Assembly (NCBI RefSeq): GCF_000224145.3
Contig: NC_020170.2
Span: forward strand, 3,922,646-3,986,645
Length of the DNA: 64,000 nucleotides
Source of the DNA: Ciona intestinalis
Taxonomy: Eukaryota; Chordata; Ascidiacea; Phlebobranchia; Cionidae
Direction of reading: 5' to 3'
Part shown: positions 36,901-50,000 of the stretch, piece after piece
Numbering within the stretch: the stretch's first letter is position 1
Layout: each line of letters starts with the position of its first letter
Translations under genes and position numbers: made by a program
The notes under the pieces: model-generated
Databases searched by the model: none
What the model saw: only the letters and a program-made list of their open reading frames with translations
What the model was told of the DNA's origin: nothing

Positions 36901-39900
36901 GTACACTATAAATTATGATATCAGTATCTTATTGATGACCATAAATTGAAAAATGAAGTTAAATTTCAATTTAACCTCCAGGCACACAAGTATGCTGCTA
37001 ACCTGTCAGCCATCATGCTAACCTACCCCTCCACTAATGGTGTATTTGAAGAAGGGATTCGAGAAACATGTGATATGATTCATGAACTTGGCGGGCAGGT
37101 GTATGTGGATGGAGCTAATATGAATGCACAGGTATGTAACTGCATACTTTTGCTGCCAAGCATATTATACTGATACTTGTATTTTGACTCTTCTGGCACA
37201 GGTTTTGGGTTTTACTGACTATTGTATTCTATGTGGGTGGGGTTCTACAGCAAACATGTCATTGGACCTGAACTTTAGGACAGAGTTGGCTTTTAGTGTT
37301 AAATACTCTTTCTATTACTTTAATGTTTTTTCACTGATAAAAACATGCACATTTACTGGCAATTGCTTTTACTGGCAACCCAGTGGTCAGAAAATCATTC
37401 ATAAAGTTATTTACATAGTAACTTGTAAGTGGCACGAGGTGTTAGAAACAGAACACTTGTGTTATAACGACTGTCGTTTAGGGCCACGCGATGATCAGAC
37501 AAGTTACATTTATTTACATTGGTAACTTGTAGGCAAGTAGGAGGTGTATAAAACAACACCCGCGTTGTCACAAACTGTTTTTTTCCAGCCATGCAAGGAT
37601 AAAGCAAGTTACATTTCATTTACATTCTATCTTTATAGGTTGGTCTATGCAGACCTGGTGACTATGGTAGCGATGTATCCCATCTCAACTTACACAAGAC
37701 CTTCTGTATACCCCATGGGGGTGGGGGGCCTGGTATGGGACCTATAGGGGTCAAAAAGCACCTGGTACCCTTCCTACCCACTCACCCTGTGGTGCCACCA
37801 CCTGGATCCTTAGTTTCAGATGCTCGGCCACTAGGTGTAGTAAGCGCTGCACCGTGGGGCTCTGCTTGTATTCTTCCTATCTCGTGGACTTATATTAAGG
37901 TATAATGTGTTAGTATGCAAATTTCCTCTGCCAATAATTTAAAAAAATTAATAATAAAAATTTGTCTTGGAAAATAAGTAGCTATTATAAAAAAGTTTTA
38001 TAAAATAAGATTTATAGCAGGAAAAAGTCTTAAATCAGAAAAAAAATCTTATAAAGTAACAAAAAATGGTATTTGTTTGGCAGTGCTGCTGTCTGTGTTA
38101 CTGTTTGCGCTAAGTTATGTGGTAAACTGGTATAGTATTGTGGCATTTTTATAATAAAAACTTTCTTAAAGCTTTTTTCATATTGTGAAATATGGCCTGA
38201 CTTATGTAATACATGTTTCCTTCTTAGTTAATGGGAGCTAAAGGATTACGAGAAGCATCGGAGATCGCGATATTAAACGCAAACTACATGGCCAAGAGGC
38301 TGGAAGGACATTACAACGTGAGTTTGTACTTTGTAATATAGTTTTTTATAATTCTAGTTTCACTGTCATATAGCATTACCATTTCTAAGTATGACGGCGT
38401 TATTCAGTGGATCCTCTTGTATAAAAAAACGTAATGTACAGTTATTGAGTCATGCCAGGTAGCAACAGTAACAAAATATTTTAATATTTTCTTCATTCAA
38501 ATTGCTTTATAATGTTAAACAGTAAACTATAATCTATTTTTTGCATCCTTACCACATTTCTGTACCACTATAATCTAATCTCAATGTGTGTAGTTTTTAA
38601 ATGATATTGAAATGTGATATAAGTTTTAAAGATCGTTTGTAAATACCGCATTTATTGCAGATTCTATACACTGGTACAAATGGTTTTGTAGCTCATGAGT
38701 TCATTATTGATGTTCGTGGATTCAAAGCAACAAGTAATGTAGAAGCTGTTGATATCGCTAAGAGGTTGCAGGTGAGTTTTGTCAACTATTTGATCAGAAT
38801 TTATGTTCCGAACAATTTGTTTGATCATGAGCATGAGGTGTATAAGTTGGTGTATAAGGAGCCACCTCTATTATAACTGAACAGTGAGCATAAGATGTGG
38901 AAATACATTATGTATGTTCCTTAAATGAGAATACTCTTAACACAAACATTGCATTAGCATACTTTAGTTTTTTTTTTTAATTTAAAAAGAAAAAAAGACA
39001 AAGCATAACCTAAGCATTCTCTATTTATAAAATTACATCTCTATTTTTGCCACCATTTAAACATAGTGATGATGTGTAATATTTCTCCACACAGGATTAT
39101 GGGTTCCACGCCCCTACAATGTCATGGCCAGTCACCAACACACTAATGATTGAACCAACTGAAAGTGAAGATAAAGAGGAGTTAGATAGATTCTGTGACG
39201 CCCTAATTTGTAAGTTGTCACTTGTATATTATGTTATGTGCTTTTGGACTAATGGACTTTCATTGATTTTTATTTTTCACATAAACAAAAAATACTTACC
39301 AAATTTTATAACTGTATCCTCATGACTCTTAAATAGAGTTGTTAATGGATAAAAACTTTAAGGATATATGGGATGATTTAATTGTATCCATGTTAGTTTT
39401 ATCTCTTTTTTACTGGATACTCTGACAAAATGGCTAGCGCGCATGCCTCTAACCTATAGGTTCCTGGTTTAATTTTTGCTGCTGTTACCATTGTGGGCAT
39501 ATGTGTACTTGGGCAAGATACTTAACGACAATTGCTCCAACCGAGTAGTCACTGATGGGTTGTCCAAATCGTCAGCCGTACAACCTGTGTTATAATTGCA
39601 GTGACTGTTTTTGCCGCGCCATGCAAGGGCAAATAAGTTACATTAATTCTTTAATTTTTAGCAATAAGAAAAGAAATCAAAGACATCGAAGATGGAAAGG
39701 TAGATAAAGAAATCAACATGTTAAAGATGGCACCTCATACATTGGAAAGTGTATCCGCAGATAACTGGCAACAACCATATACTCGTAAACAAGCTGCTTT
39801 CCCATTGGTAGGCATGGATGGGGTGTTTGTATTTAGAATTAGTTTTTTTTAGAAATATTACATGTTTTTCGAAAATGATCGTATTTTTTACAAAATGGGA

Positions 39901-40158
39901 AAAAATATATAGGTGTTTTTGATAGAATTTTGGTCAAACAGAAGATAAAGAAAACTGAAATTCTATAATACTGAAAATGATTTTTACTTTCAAAAGCTAA
40001 ATTACCAAAATAGCATAAACTTGACTTTTGTTTAGCCGTATCTCAAACCTGATGACAAAATGTGGCCATCTACTGGTAGAATTGATGATATTTATGGCGA
40101 CAAAAACTTATTTTGCACCTGTCCTCCCATGGAGGCCTATGAAGAGGAAGAAGAATAA
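27918..40158 (+). CDS. GLDC: Glycine decarboxylase, P-protein, mitochondrial
   Basis: PLP enzyme that decarboxylates glycine and passes aminomethyl to the H-protein lipoyl arm in the mitochondrial glycine cleavage system. Exons: 27918-28115, 28731-28809, 29304-29442, 29890-29981, 30296-30446, 31386-31533, 31994-32190, 32994-33196, 33685-33834, 34378-34448, 34779-34879, 35103-35291, 35566-35646, 36406-36607, 36982-37131, 37639-37899, 38228-38317, 38661-38771, 39095-39209, 39662-39807, 40036-40158. The sum is 2997 nt, 998 residues (human about 1020). The first ~45 residues are basic and free of acids at the start, as in a transit peptide. The PLP site [18 protein letters not shown] puts the Schiff-base lysine at 737. 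Other strong matches: [67 protein letters not shown]. It ends in a short acidic tail (EEEEE). It looks intact. Confidence 0.97.
28145..28335. mobile_element. Short MITE-like repeat, third copy
   Basis: Same family as 11220-11380, here with the TCTCTTTAATTAAGGTAGCG end next to GATTAAAGAG. In GLDC intron 1, just upstream of the hAT-type MITE. Confidence 0.45.
28369..28651. mobile_element. hAT-type MITE with 15-bp inverted repeats
   Basis: The left end CAGTGCTCTTCAACC (28369-28383) and right end GGTTGAAGAGCACTG (28637-28651) are perfect inverted repeats. The flanking 8-mers GAATAGGC (28361-28368) and GACTAGGC (28652-28659) differ at one base and are the expected 8-bp target duplication of hAT elements. 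The 283-bp element has no open frame, so it is non-autonomous. It lies in GLDC intron 1; the good ends suggest moderate to young age. Confidence 0.85.
32577..32769. mobile_element. TA-flanked MITE, copy 5
   Basis: TATATAGTAGAGTGGGGGAA to CCCCAACCTACTATACATAT, same internal words as the other copies. One of the best-preserved copies; in GLDC intron 7, followed by a SINE tail fragment. Confidence 0.75.
33490..33650 (-). mobile_element. SINE head and body
   Basis: Minus-strand head near 33650 (GCACAATGGTTAGCATGCCT), B-box-like GGTTCAAGGC, then the body. It ends 34 bp before GLDC exon 9. Confidence 0.65.
35317..35492. mobile_element. TA-flanked MITE, copy 6
   Basis: TATATAGTAAGGTGGAAGAA to GTCCCATCTACCACGCTCTA. 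Internally a little shortened. In GLDC intron 12. Confidence 0.65.
36648..36724. repeat. Snapback of SINE tails
   Basis: AACTTGCTTTATCCT (36648-36662) and AGGATAAAGCAAGTT (36710-36724) are perfect 15-bp inverted repeats 47 bp apart, both being the terminal part of the SINE tail. Between them is the tail's ACACCTTATGCCAGCTTA word. In GLDC intron 14. Confidence 0.8.
36886..36912 (+). other. Duplicated splice acceptor upstream of GLDC exon 15
   Basis: TTAACCTCCAGGCTTATAAG at about 36886-36905 resembles TTAACCTCCAGGCACACAAG at the true acceptor (exon 15 starts at 36982). The similarity covers the polypyrimidine stretch, the AG and the first codons. If used, the upstream acceptor quickly meets in-frame stops, so it looks like a decayed or decoy acceptor made by a local duplication. 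Confidence 0.55.
37385..37620 (+). mobile_element. Two SINE tail fragments in tandem
   Basis: Tail copies at about 37390-37520 and 37520-37622, each with GTAACTTGTA, GAGGTGTA, and a terminal AGACAAGTTACATTTATT or AAGCAAGTTACATTTCATT. They end 16 bp before GLDC exon 16, which carries the PLP lysine. Confidence 0.6.
39425..39650 (+). mobile_element. tRNA-headed SINE, nearly complete
   Basis: Head CAAAATGGCTAGCGCGCATG, B-box-like TAGGTTCCTGGTTTAATTTT, body to TCGTCAGCCGTACAA, then a shortened tail to ATAAGTTACATTAATTC. It ends about 10 bp before the exon 20 acceptor of GLDC. Confidence 0.65.
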
Positions 40159-41080
40159 ATCCTTCAAGATTTGGATTTACGTATCCTGACGTCTGCGTTA
40201 GATTGTTGCACAGTCAGCGTTGTAAAAAGCATTGGTTTATTTATTGTTTGAGTTTGTTATTTTTTCATTCTCAGCTCTACATAAGGAATTGTCTGAGTGG
40301 TTACTGTGCCTTGTTATTTACACCACTACAATTTTACCTTGTATGTACCAAGTCATCACCTTTGGTGACCTTTATACAAAGCATGCACTAATCCTAGTTA
40401 TTTTGCGCTGCCTCGAGTTCGGTGTTTCAAGTTAACTGAAAACAAAATAACACAGTAAGAAGTCTCGTCCTTATTTATTACAAAGTAAAAAAATAAATAG
40501 GGACAGGTATATTTATTTATTATTAAATGAGAAATATATTTTCTCACATAGTTCGTTGGATTTGATTTTTTCGATTAGATATTTTGTAGCACTTGACCTA
40601 TAATGTTATTCGGTATTTTAAAGCTTATGCGCATTAGATCGGACCCAGATTCAAGGAATTTATCACAGTTTAAAGCGGCTGGGGTTTTGTATGTCATTTT
40701 GCTTACGTTGTATGTGTTGATAATTAGAAAACTAGTTCCAGTTTGATTCCGCGAAAAAACAGGCTGCGTCATATTGGGATTCCCCTAAAGCAAAAAACAT
40801 ACAAATTGTTGTTTTCGGTCAGGACGTTTTACTGAAAATACGTAACCAAATATCATGCGTATGTATGGTATGACATCTGTATATTACTTAAATATAAGGG
40901 TCGGTGGTACGTAAACTTAGGCTAAGAAACGGTAAACGTATAATGTTTAAAGAAGGGATAAATTTGCGACGCTTTTTGTCAGCAGTCAGCACGAGTAAAT
41001 TGTCCAAGTTATTTATGTAAATTTAACGCATTGACTGTTTGCTTAAGAGAGCACTTGTTCACTAATTTTTGTATAAAAGT
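40159..41080. other. GLDC 3' region and MAN2C1 upstream region
   Basis: GLDC 3' UTR sequence; an AATAAA at 40492-40497 is a candidate polyadenylation signal. No separate gene: short frames at 40203-40435 are in the UTR. GTATAAAAG at 41071-41079 lies immediately before the MAN2C1 ATG, too close to serve as its TATA box unless a later ATG is used. Confidence 0.5.
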
Positions 41081-44000
41081 ATGGTTGACATTTCGTCAAC
41101 CGTTGTGCCAAAAAATCGAAGATGTACGTTAGAGAGAATAGAAAAGTTCATTTCAAATCATTATTTTACCGATGTCAATATATTTGGCAGGTAAGAAAAC
41201 TATATAAATGGGTTTGGTAAAGTAAAACATATCTGCTCTTTGGTAATAATTGGCTGTTACTGACTTTTCACCTTTATTTTAATATGTTCATTTATGAAGC
41301 AGTTTATTTTGAACTATTGGTAGACTTTTTGGGGGGCTTTTTTCAACCATGATAGTACATAATTTTTATCCATAGTTAATGTGCTTTCTTCATTCTTTAA
41401 ATAACATAATCCTCGCTATTGCTAAAAAGAGATAAATTAATAGTTATGTTTCGTCAACCCAAATTTGAACTATTTTGTTGTTGTCTTTTTAGGTTAAATC
41501 GCTCAAGTGAAAACATTGAAAACATTCTACATTATGGACCAACTGACAGAATACCAATATCAGCAGCTATTCAAGATTTATCAGCTTTCAAACCTGTTAA
41601 AACTGGAGATTCTTTTGGACCTACGTAATATGTTTATTGTTATATTTGCTGTATGAATATTGAATAAACATTGTTAAAATACAGTTAAACCCCAAAGACC
41701 ACATTGTTTAATGCATCAAATATTGTATAGTTTGGCTCTGCTTCTTTGCATAGACACCTGATACCAAGGATAAACTTGGTTTAAAGTATAGACACATAGC
41801 AATAATGACATCTCAATCATTACGCATTTTATCCTGCACCATACAAGTCACCAAGCATGCAACTTTAACAGTGTTTATCTTTTAATATTATTATTGTAAA
41901 TAAAAAAGTTACATATGTGGTAGTTGGTAAGCCGACATGGGGTGTATGAAACAGAACGTCTGTGTTATAATGACTGTCATTGTCCTTGCCATGCAAGGAT
42001 GAAACGTATTACATTTATTTATCTAGATTAATATATGAATCTTTATCGAATTATCCTGCTACAGAAAGAGGAATAGGTTCCATTTATTTGGTCCCTTTAA
42101 ATAGTGCATGTCCGCTACGTCCACTATGTCCGCTATATCCACTATAACCACTCTGTCTACTATGTCCACTATGGACATAGTGGACATAGCGGACACGCAC
42201 TAATTTTAGGGACCCCCATTTAGCCATTCATTCATATCCTTTTCCAGTTTCAGCACCCATTGGTTCATCCTTTCTTTTGAGGTCCTGTCATCCTGGAAAG
42301 ATGAAGATGTTGAGCTGGAGTGGGACTCTGGATGCGAGGCAATGCTGTGGAGAGATGAGGTCCCTGTCTTCAGTTTCACTCCTCGGGAGGATGAAGGATG
42401 TAGGAAGAGTTATAGATTATCAAAAGAAGAGAAAGAACAAAAAAGGTAAGTCTTTTTGTAAAATCATTGTGAAAATGATATGCAACTACAGAGGTTATAG
42501 GTTCAAGACTCATCATGTAAAACCATTGTAAATGACTGTGTCCCTGGGTAAGCCACTTATCTGCAATTGTTCCAACCCAGTGGTTACTTCTGGGTTGTCG
42601 TAATTGTCAGTCCAGCTTCTGCATTGAACATCCCTTAAAATTACCCACCTAGTTACATATGTGGTAACTTGTAAGCGAGCACAATGTGTATAAATCACAA
42701 CACGCGTATAGTCGTATTATAACCACTGTCATTGCCCTGCCACGCGTGAATAAAGCAAGTAACATTTATTCACACAGGTTACAATATGTGGTGGAAATGG
42801 CTTGCAATCGTGAACTTGGGGAAGGCAGTCCCACCATGATAAGCCCCCCTGATATGAACAAGAAGTTTTCTCTCAATAAAGTGAGAATCAACGTGAAAAA
42901 TAAAGACTTAGAAGCAATTTTTCTTGACCTGCAAGTACTCTATGATATTACTAAGGTGGGGTTTGTATATGTGCCTAACCTTAGTGCGCCTGTCTCTAAC
43001 CAAGTGGTAATGGGTTCAAGGCTTGTTGCTGCTATGATTGTTGGCAATTGTGTCCTTCGGCAATACACTTAACGACAATTACTCCAACCCAGTGGACACT
43101 AATGAGTGATTGAAAATAAAATCCCCCTCCCAAAAATGTATTTACATATGCTTGGTAGCAGAAGTTACAGAATATTTGGTGATATTGATATACATGTGAC
43201 AACCTATTCAATTTTAGACACTTGGTGAGAACAACCAGCGAGGTATTGAAGCGATGTTTGTTGGAAACCAAATCATAAACACCCTAGTGACGCAGGATTG
43301 GTCAGATCATGCTGTGAAGGAATCACATGATTTATCAAAATCATATTTTAGTGAAAGGAATCATAAACTTCAACATCACGTGCACGCCATGGGACATTGC
43401 CATATTGACTGTGGTATGTGGGTAGTTGGCAGTGGTTTAAAGTTTATGTTATTGTTTCACTATTGTATTCTATGTGGGTGAGATCCTGCAGTGCGGCCGA
43501 CTATGGGTCATAGGATATACCCCATTACCCCAACACCCATGGCTCTAGACCAGGAATGGCCCATTACCTCAACACCCCTATGTTAATGTAATGGCAAGCT
43601 TCACGATGCTGCATAAAATGCATTCTTTTCTATATATAAAAAGCAATTAAAAAGAGTTCAAATACTACCCACTGGAATTGTGGCTTTGAGAAAGACCCTC
43701 CTCCTGGCTGTTACTCCAACCCTGTGGTCACCAATGGGTTGTCTAAATTGTCAGCAATACATAAATCACCACAAAGTTACATGCGTGATAGGTTGTAAGG
43801 TGGCACGAGGTGTATGAAACAAAACATCTGTGTCATTACTGTCATTTTCCACACGCGGATAAAGTAAATTACTTTCATTTATTCATTCATAAATGAATAT
43901 TTTTAGCATGGTTATGGCCATACAGTGAAACAAGAAGAAAATGTGCCAGAAGTTGGGTGTCTGTGTTGAATATAATGAAGAGATATCCTGATTTTACCTT

Positions 44001-47000
44001 TGTGTGTTCCCAGGTTAGTCTTTTTTGTTTATACATGTTTTTCTAATACATAAAAACAAATAATACACCTAAAAAATAATCATTCAAAAAGTTACGTATG
44101 TGGTAACTCATAAGCGGGCACGAGGTGTATTAAACAGAACATCTGTGTTATAAGAACTGTTCTTGCCCTGCCATGTGAGGGTAAAAAGTTTCATTTAATC
44201 TGTGTGAGTGGCCAAACAGATATGACAATGAATGCAACTTCTATATCTTCATGTGACGGGCAATATGTGCCTGGTATATAATTGGAAAGTGAATTTTCTG
44301 CCTTGCATTAATTAGTAAATGTTAGAACTAGTAAATTAGATTTGTTTTATAGGAATGTGTGTCTAGTTATCCCTGCCTCCCCTGTGGTTTAATAAGTTTG
44401 GTGCCCATGATTGCAGTTATGATTATGTATTTGTGATAACAGGCACAGCAATTTGCTTGGGTTAAATCAGATTACCCACAACTGTTTGAAGAAATTAAGT
44501 CCCAAGTTAAGAATGGGAGGTTTATTCCTGTTGGCGGAACGTGGGTGGAAATGGTGAGTTGTTTAAATAAACATTATTTATGTATATTGTTGCTACCAAG
44601 CACCCGGTATGTTATGCTTAGTCAGGGAAGAATTTTAAAAGAAAACTCCAAGAGCTTGCAACAATTGGCTAGAAGAGTAGAAAACTAAAAATCAACAAAA
44701 AGTCAAGATTGCCAGTCAAAGGGCTAGTAACAATTACAGATATAAAATATATGGTAAATGTTTATTTTTTTGGACTAATAAAAGCCCATACCAAATCCAG
44801 TGATTCCATTTATTGCGATTTTTACAGACGCTGTTTATTTTAACTTTCGTGTCACCATTAGATCAATTTTCATTTTTTGTTCAATACGAAAACACCAAAA
44901 CCCACTACTTTAATTATCACCACACAGGATGGTAACCTTCCAAGTGGTGAGTCAATGATGATGCAGTTCTTCTACGGACAAAAGTTTTTCCGAGAAGAAT
45001 TTGGGATAACGTGTGACGAGTTTTGGTTGCCCGACACTTTTGGTTATTCCGGAAATTTTCCGCAAATCATGAAAGAAAGTGGAATCGATTGTTTCTTAAC
45101 GCAAAAGTTGTCGTGGAATTTGGTCAACAAGTTCCCTGTGAGTGGCTGTTCGGATTATTTCTGCTTTTGCTATTTGTTGCATATTTTATTCTATGTGGGT
45201 GAGGTCCTTGTCAAGGACCTGAGATTTGGGCCAGATTTGGCCCGTTAGCGCAAAAATTTGTTACATGTTACAAAACATTTTTTTGTTACAAAACATTTCA
45301 ACTCCATATAAAACAAGTTTCCTGAGAGTAGCTGTTCTGTTTGTATCTACTTTTGTAATTAAATGTATTTTATATTTTAACTTTTTATGACAAATGTTTT
45401 TTTTTCTAGCATCACACTTTCTATTGGCAAGGAATTGATGGAAGCAGGTAAGATGTCAGGAGTCAGTATGTTAAAATATGGCATAACTACAACAAATCTA
45501 TACTGTGTTACTTCTGCTATCAGGCATAATGCAAATAATCTTTCAAGGATGGTATGAAAAACGTAGTGTTCTTCCAACTTTGGTCTGCTGTCTGGCAAAA
45601 CTTAGGTCATCATTTAAATCTATACATGTGTTATATGGTAAAAGGGCATGCTTGTCATTATAATGTTCTGCATCCAAATAGCAAAATATAAAAACTATAA
45701 TAATATAATAACTTTTATTTGTCTCTTTGATTACTGTAGCGATGATTTAAAAATAAAATGACAGATAACGATAAAACATCATATCTGTTACATATAAATT
45801 ATTTGATATAATAATGTGACTTGTTACATAGTGTTAATATATTTGCAGACAACTGACCCATTTTCCACCCGGGGAATCATATGGGATGTCTATGAAAGCT
45901 GAAGAGGTGACATATTTTATAAATTTAGTGTTTTATAAATCAAAACTAAAAAAAATTAAAAAGCACACAAAAGTAATTACCCGCAAAGTTATATGTTGTA
46001 ACTCGTAAATAGCCAAAAAACACACAAAAAAATAATTACCCACAAAGTTACATATGTGGTAACTTGTGAGCACTAGTTACCACACATCTAACTTTGTATG
46101 AAACAAAACACCTGTGGTATAACGGCAAATCGATTCAATTAAGATATATCTTTCTGCTAAACACAACTTGTTTGCAGTTAATGAAAACATTAACCAACCA
46201 TAAAGACAAGGGGAGATCAGATTCATCAATATTTCTATTTGGGTTTGGTGATGGTGGTGGTGGACCAAAGTATGTTAAGTGAATTGTAGTGGGACCATTA
46301 TGCACAAAAGTGGGACCGTGCTAATCAGTGGAATTACTTTTTGTAGAAACATTGGATTTTAGTTTATATCGGTTTTGTGAAATTTTTTTTGCATGAATCT
46401 TGCTATTTATTTGATTTTTATAAAGCAGTTTATATTTACCTTTTAAATATCAATAATATTCTTTAAAAATACATTTTTGTCGCTGTGACTTCTTGTTATA
46501 TAATATCTATTAAAACTCTATGCAACAGTGACTTCATGCTTGAACGATTTGAACGAATGAGAGACACCGCTGGTTTGCCTCGAGTTGAAATGTCAACCCC
46601 GAAGAAATTCTTTCAAGAAGTTAAAACAAAAAGCTCTAATCTTTGCTCATGGGTTGGAGAATTATTTCTGGAGCTTCATAATGGAAGTTACACAAGTCAA
46701 GCTATGGTAAGGTTTGAATGAATGTAACTTACTCGTGTGGCGGGCAAGGACAGTTCTTATAACATAGGTGTTCTGTATACACCTCAGGCGCGCTTACAGG
46801 TTACCATGTATGTAACTTTGTGACTGACTATTTTTGAGATTTTTTTATACTTTTGTATACAAGCCAGACTTGTTTTGATTACTTTACCATTAGATCAGTT
46901 ATGGGCAAGCTCTTTTGGTGTCTGGTTCCATATTAGGTGTTAAGATACTGGGTTTGATGCTTGATACTGATACCATGTGGTATTGGGCCTTGGGCAAGAC

Positions 47001-50000
47001 ATCTAACATACTTCACTTATGAGTTGTACCACCCTGTGTGTTCGGCCAACTTTTACCTACGTCTGAGGCCTAATGATGTGCCACACTAAACGGTCTCACC
47101 TACATAGAATAGACAAGGTTGTATTCTGTAACAGAAATACTCTGTGATTTTTTCTCTTATTTATGATGCATTTTAATTTTTTCCAGATAAAGAAACAGAA
47201 TCGCAAGTGTGAGGTGTTGCTTCATGATTTACAACTATTGTGTACAATGGCTTGGTGCTGTAGTAGGTACAATGGAAATAAATACGATTACCCACACAAA
47301 GAAATTGATGAAATTTGGAAAAAGTTTCTTCTAAACCAGTTTCATGATGTGCTGCCCGGAACGTCCATAGAAATGGTATAATATTTGTAAAAAAGATTTC
47401 ATTCTTTTTAGTAGCGTTAAAAATGATAAAGCTGATAAAGATAAGCTCTGTCATGGCTGTTTCCTAAAGGCATGTAAAGTTAAAGGGGCAAATTTCTGTT
47501 ATATTATTGAATCTAACTTATTTATCCTTCCCTGGCGGGGCAACGACAATCGTTATGTTACAGGTATTCTGTTTTATATACCTCATGCTCGCTTAAACTA
47601 AAACCTTCTGTAATTTAAGAATTTTAACTTTGATTTTAACTTTTTTAAATTTCTGATGTTTTTTTTTTTGTCATCCAGCAAGACTTGCATTTTTATACCA
47701 GATAAACCACAAAAAGATTACTTTTGATCGATTAATTTTTATATTTAGGTAACTACAGATGCTTTGAAGTTGTATGATGAAGTAATTGCAACTGCGGCAA
47801 TGCTAATGAAAAAAGCTAAGGGTAGTTTAGGATTTGGAGATCCTGGTGGTGTGTGCCCTGTGGTCATCAACACATTGCCATGGAAACGAAAGGAGGTCAT
47901 AAGTGTTAAGAGAGAACTTGGTAAATTTGTGTAGATTTGGTTAATTTTTATAAAAGTACTTTAAAATGTAGATTTTTATTATTTTTATGTTTTTTGGCAT
48001 TTTTTGCATTTATCATTGTGCCTTTCTGCTTGTTTAAAAAAGAACTTTGTAAATTGTTGTGGATTTAGTCAATGTTGTTAAGGTACTCCAAATATTGGAC
48101 TTTTCATTATTTTTATGTCTTTTATTTGAATGTTTTTTCAAACATTTAATAATATTTGTCATTGGGCTATTTAAAGACATGCCTGTTTATTCATTAGCTT
48201 CACATCAGTTTCATTTTTTATTAAATTGCGTGTGTTTTGGTCTTTTCTTAATACTTTTCTTTGTATTTCCCGCAGCTTATATTGAGTGTCAGGCTACTGG
48301 GTATCAGAAGATCACTAATTGTAATTATACATCACCTGTGGTTGCACTGGAAATGGTAACTAAAAATAATCTCAACATGCATACTATAATGAGTAAAAAA
48401 GCATGATGCTTAGTTATTGAAATAGTTTTATCACAAGAAAAACTAAAAATACACGAGATTTAGATACTCGTATGTTTTTTTTTGATGGGGAAAAGGCTTT
48501 TCTAAAAGTGTGTTGGTAATTGTTAAAAATAAGATTAGGAAATATGGGATATTATTTGCTAACAATATCCATCTTACCCCACACTATGATATAACAATTT
48601 ATCATAATCACTCAAAAAACTGAAAAAATGTACTTCAAATTTATCATAATCCCCCCAAAATTTTTTTTTAATTTTTTTTGTTTTTAAATGTTTAAAAAGT
48701 TTTTTTTATTTGTGTAAAGCACATACACTAATATAACACATGCACTAAATAATTTTACAGGAAAATGGTGATATGGTGTTGAGCAATGGTTTGATTGAAT
48801 GTAGGTTTGATAAGTGTGGAAGGATGGCCAGTTTATGCATTATGACATCACAAAATGGTGTTATATGTAAACAAGAATGTGTGGCTAAGGATAAATATGC
48901 AAATCAGTTTGTTATTTTTGACGATGTCCCGCTATACTGGGATGCATGGGATGTTATGGATTATCATTTACAAACAGGGTAAGTTGGGATATTTTGTTCT
49001 AGGTTTGGTATTGTGGCTTAGTGGTTTAGGCACTGGTATAGAACTGAAAGTTACCGGGTTCAATGCTCAATGCTGATACTGATAAGCAATTTTGTTGCAT
49101 AACTAAATAAAGATTTTCCAAAAAAAATGCAAAACATAATTAAGTTTTGATTGAAAACATGACATTTACCGGACATTGCAATAAAGAGTCATTAATCTAA
49201 TGAAATTCCAAATTACCTGTCACAGAATTTTCACAAAATACATTACTATTTTTTGCACAACTATTCCGTGTTATTTAGGAAATATGTTACGAAACTGGTT
49301 GAACCTCTATGTATAAGTGGACAGTCCCAGTTACAAGCTTCATGCAAGTTTTCTTTGTTGGTTGGAAAGAAAAGTAAAATAACTCAAACCATATCACTGG
49401 ATGTTGGATCTCCACTGGTTAAGTTTAAAACTGAGGTTGGAAATTATATTTTATAAAGCTTTCATTTTCAAATTAAATGAATGAATGAAACTTGTCTATC
49501 CTCGCATGTCAGAGCATGGACAGTCATTATAACGTTAGTGTTCTCTTTTGCACACCTTGTGCCAGCTTACCAGTTACCACATATGTAACTTTGTGGGTGA
49601 TTATTGTAAGTTTTTTTTATTCCTCAAATGTATAGCTAACGATTACTCATAAAAATGTGTAGCGATTACTTATAAAGACTACTGGGTTAAGGCAATAGCT
49701 AGCAGTTTTTTTAACAAGTTAGTTTCAATACCAAACGGCGATTGCTCAAACCCAGTGGTCACTAATGGGTTGGCTAAACTGTCGGCCATACAGAAAAAAA
49801 GACACCCACAACATACATGGTAACTTATAAGCTGACACAAGCTGTATGAAACATCCAGGTTATAAGGTTGTTTTCCGGCCACATGGGGGGATAAAGTTCA
49901 TTCATTCCATCTTATATACAACATTGTTTATTATTTGCATAGGTATCATGGCACGAAGATCACAAATTCTTGAAGGTTGAATTTCCATTGAATATCCACA

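Noticed and set aside
37124-37525. 133-aa plus-strand frame after GLDC exon 15
   Set aside because: Intron sequence made of SINE tails and a GTGGGTGAGG element; GLDC homology stops at the 37131 donor.
41071-41080. GTATAAAAG as TATA box of MAN2C1
   Set aside because: It ends one base before the ATG, so transcription from it would start inside the coding region; the exon 1 residues match a genuine N-terminus.
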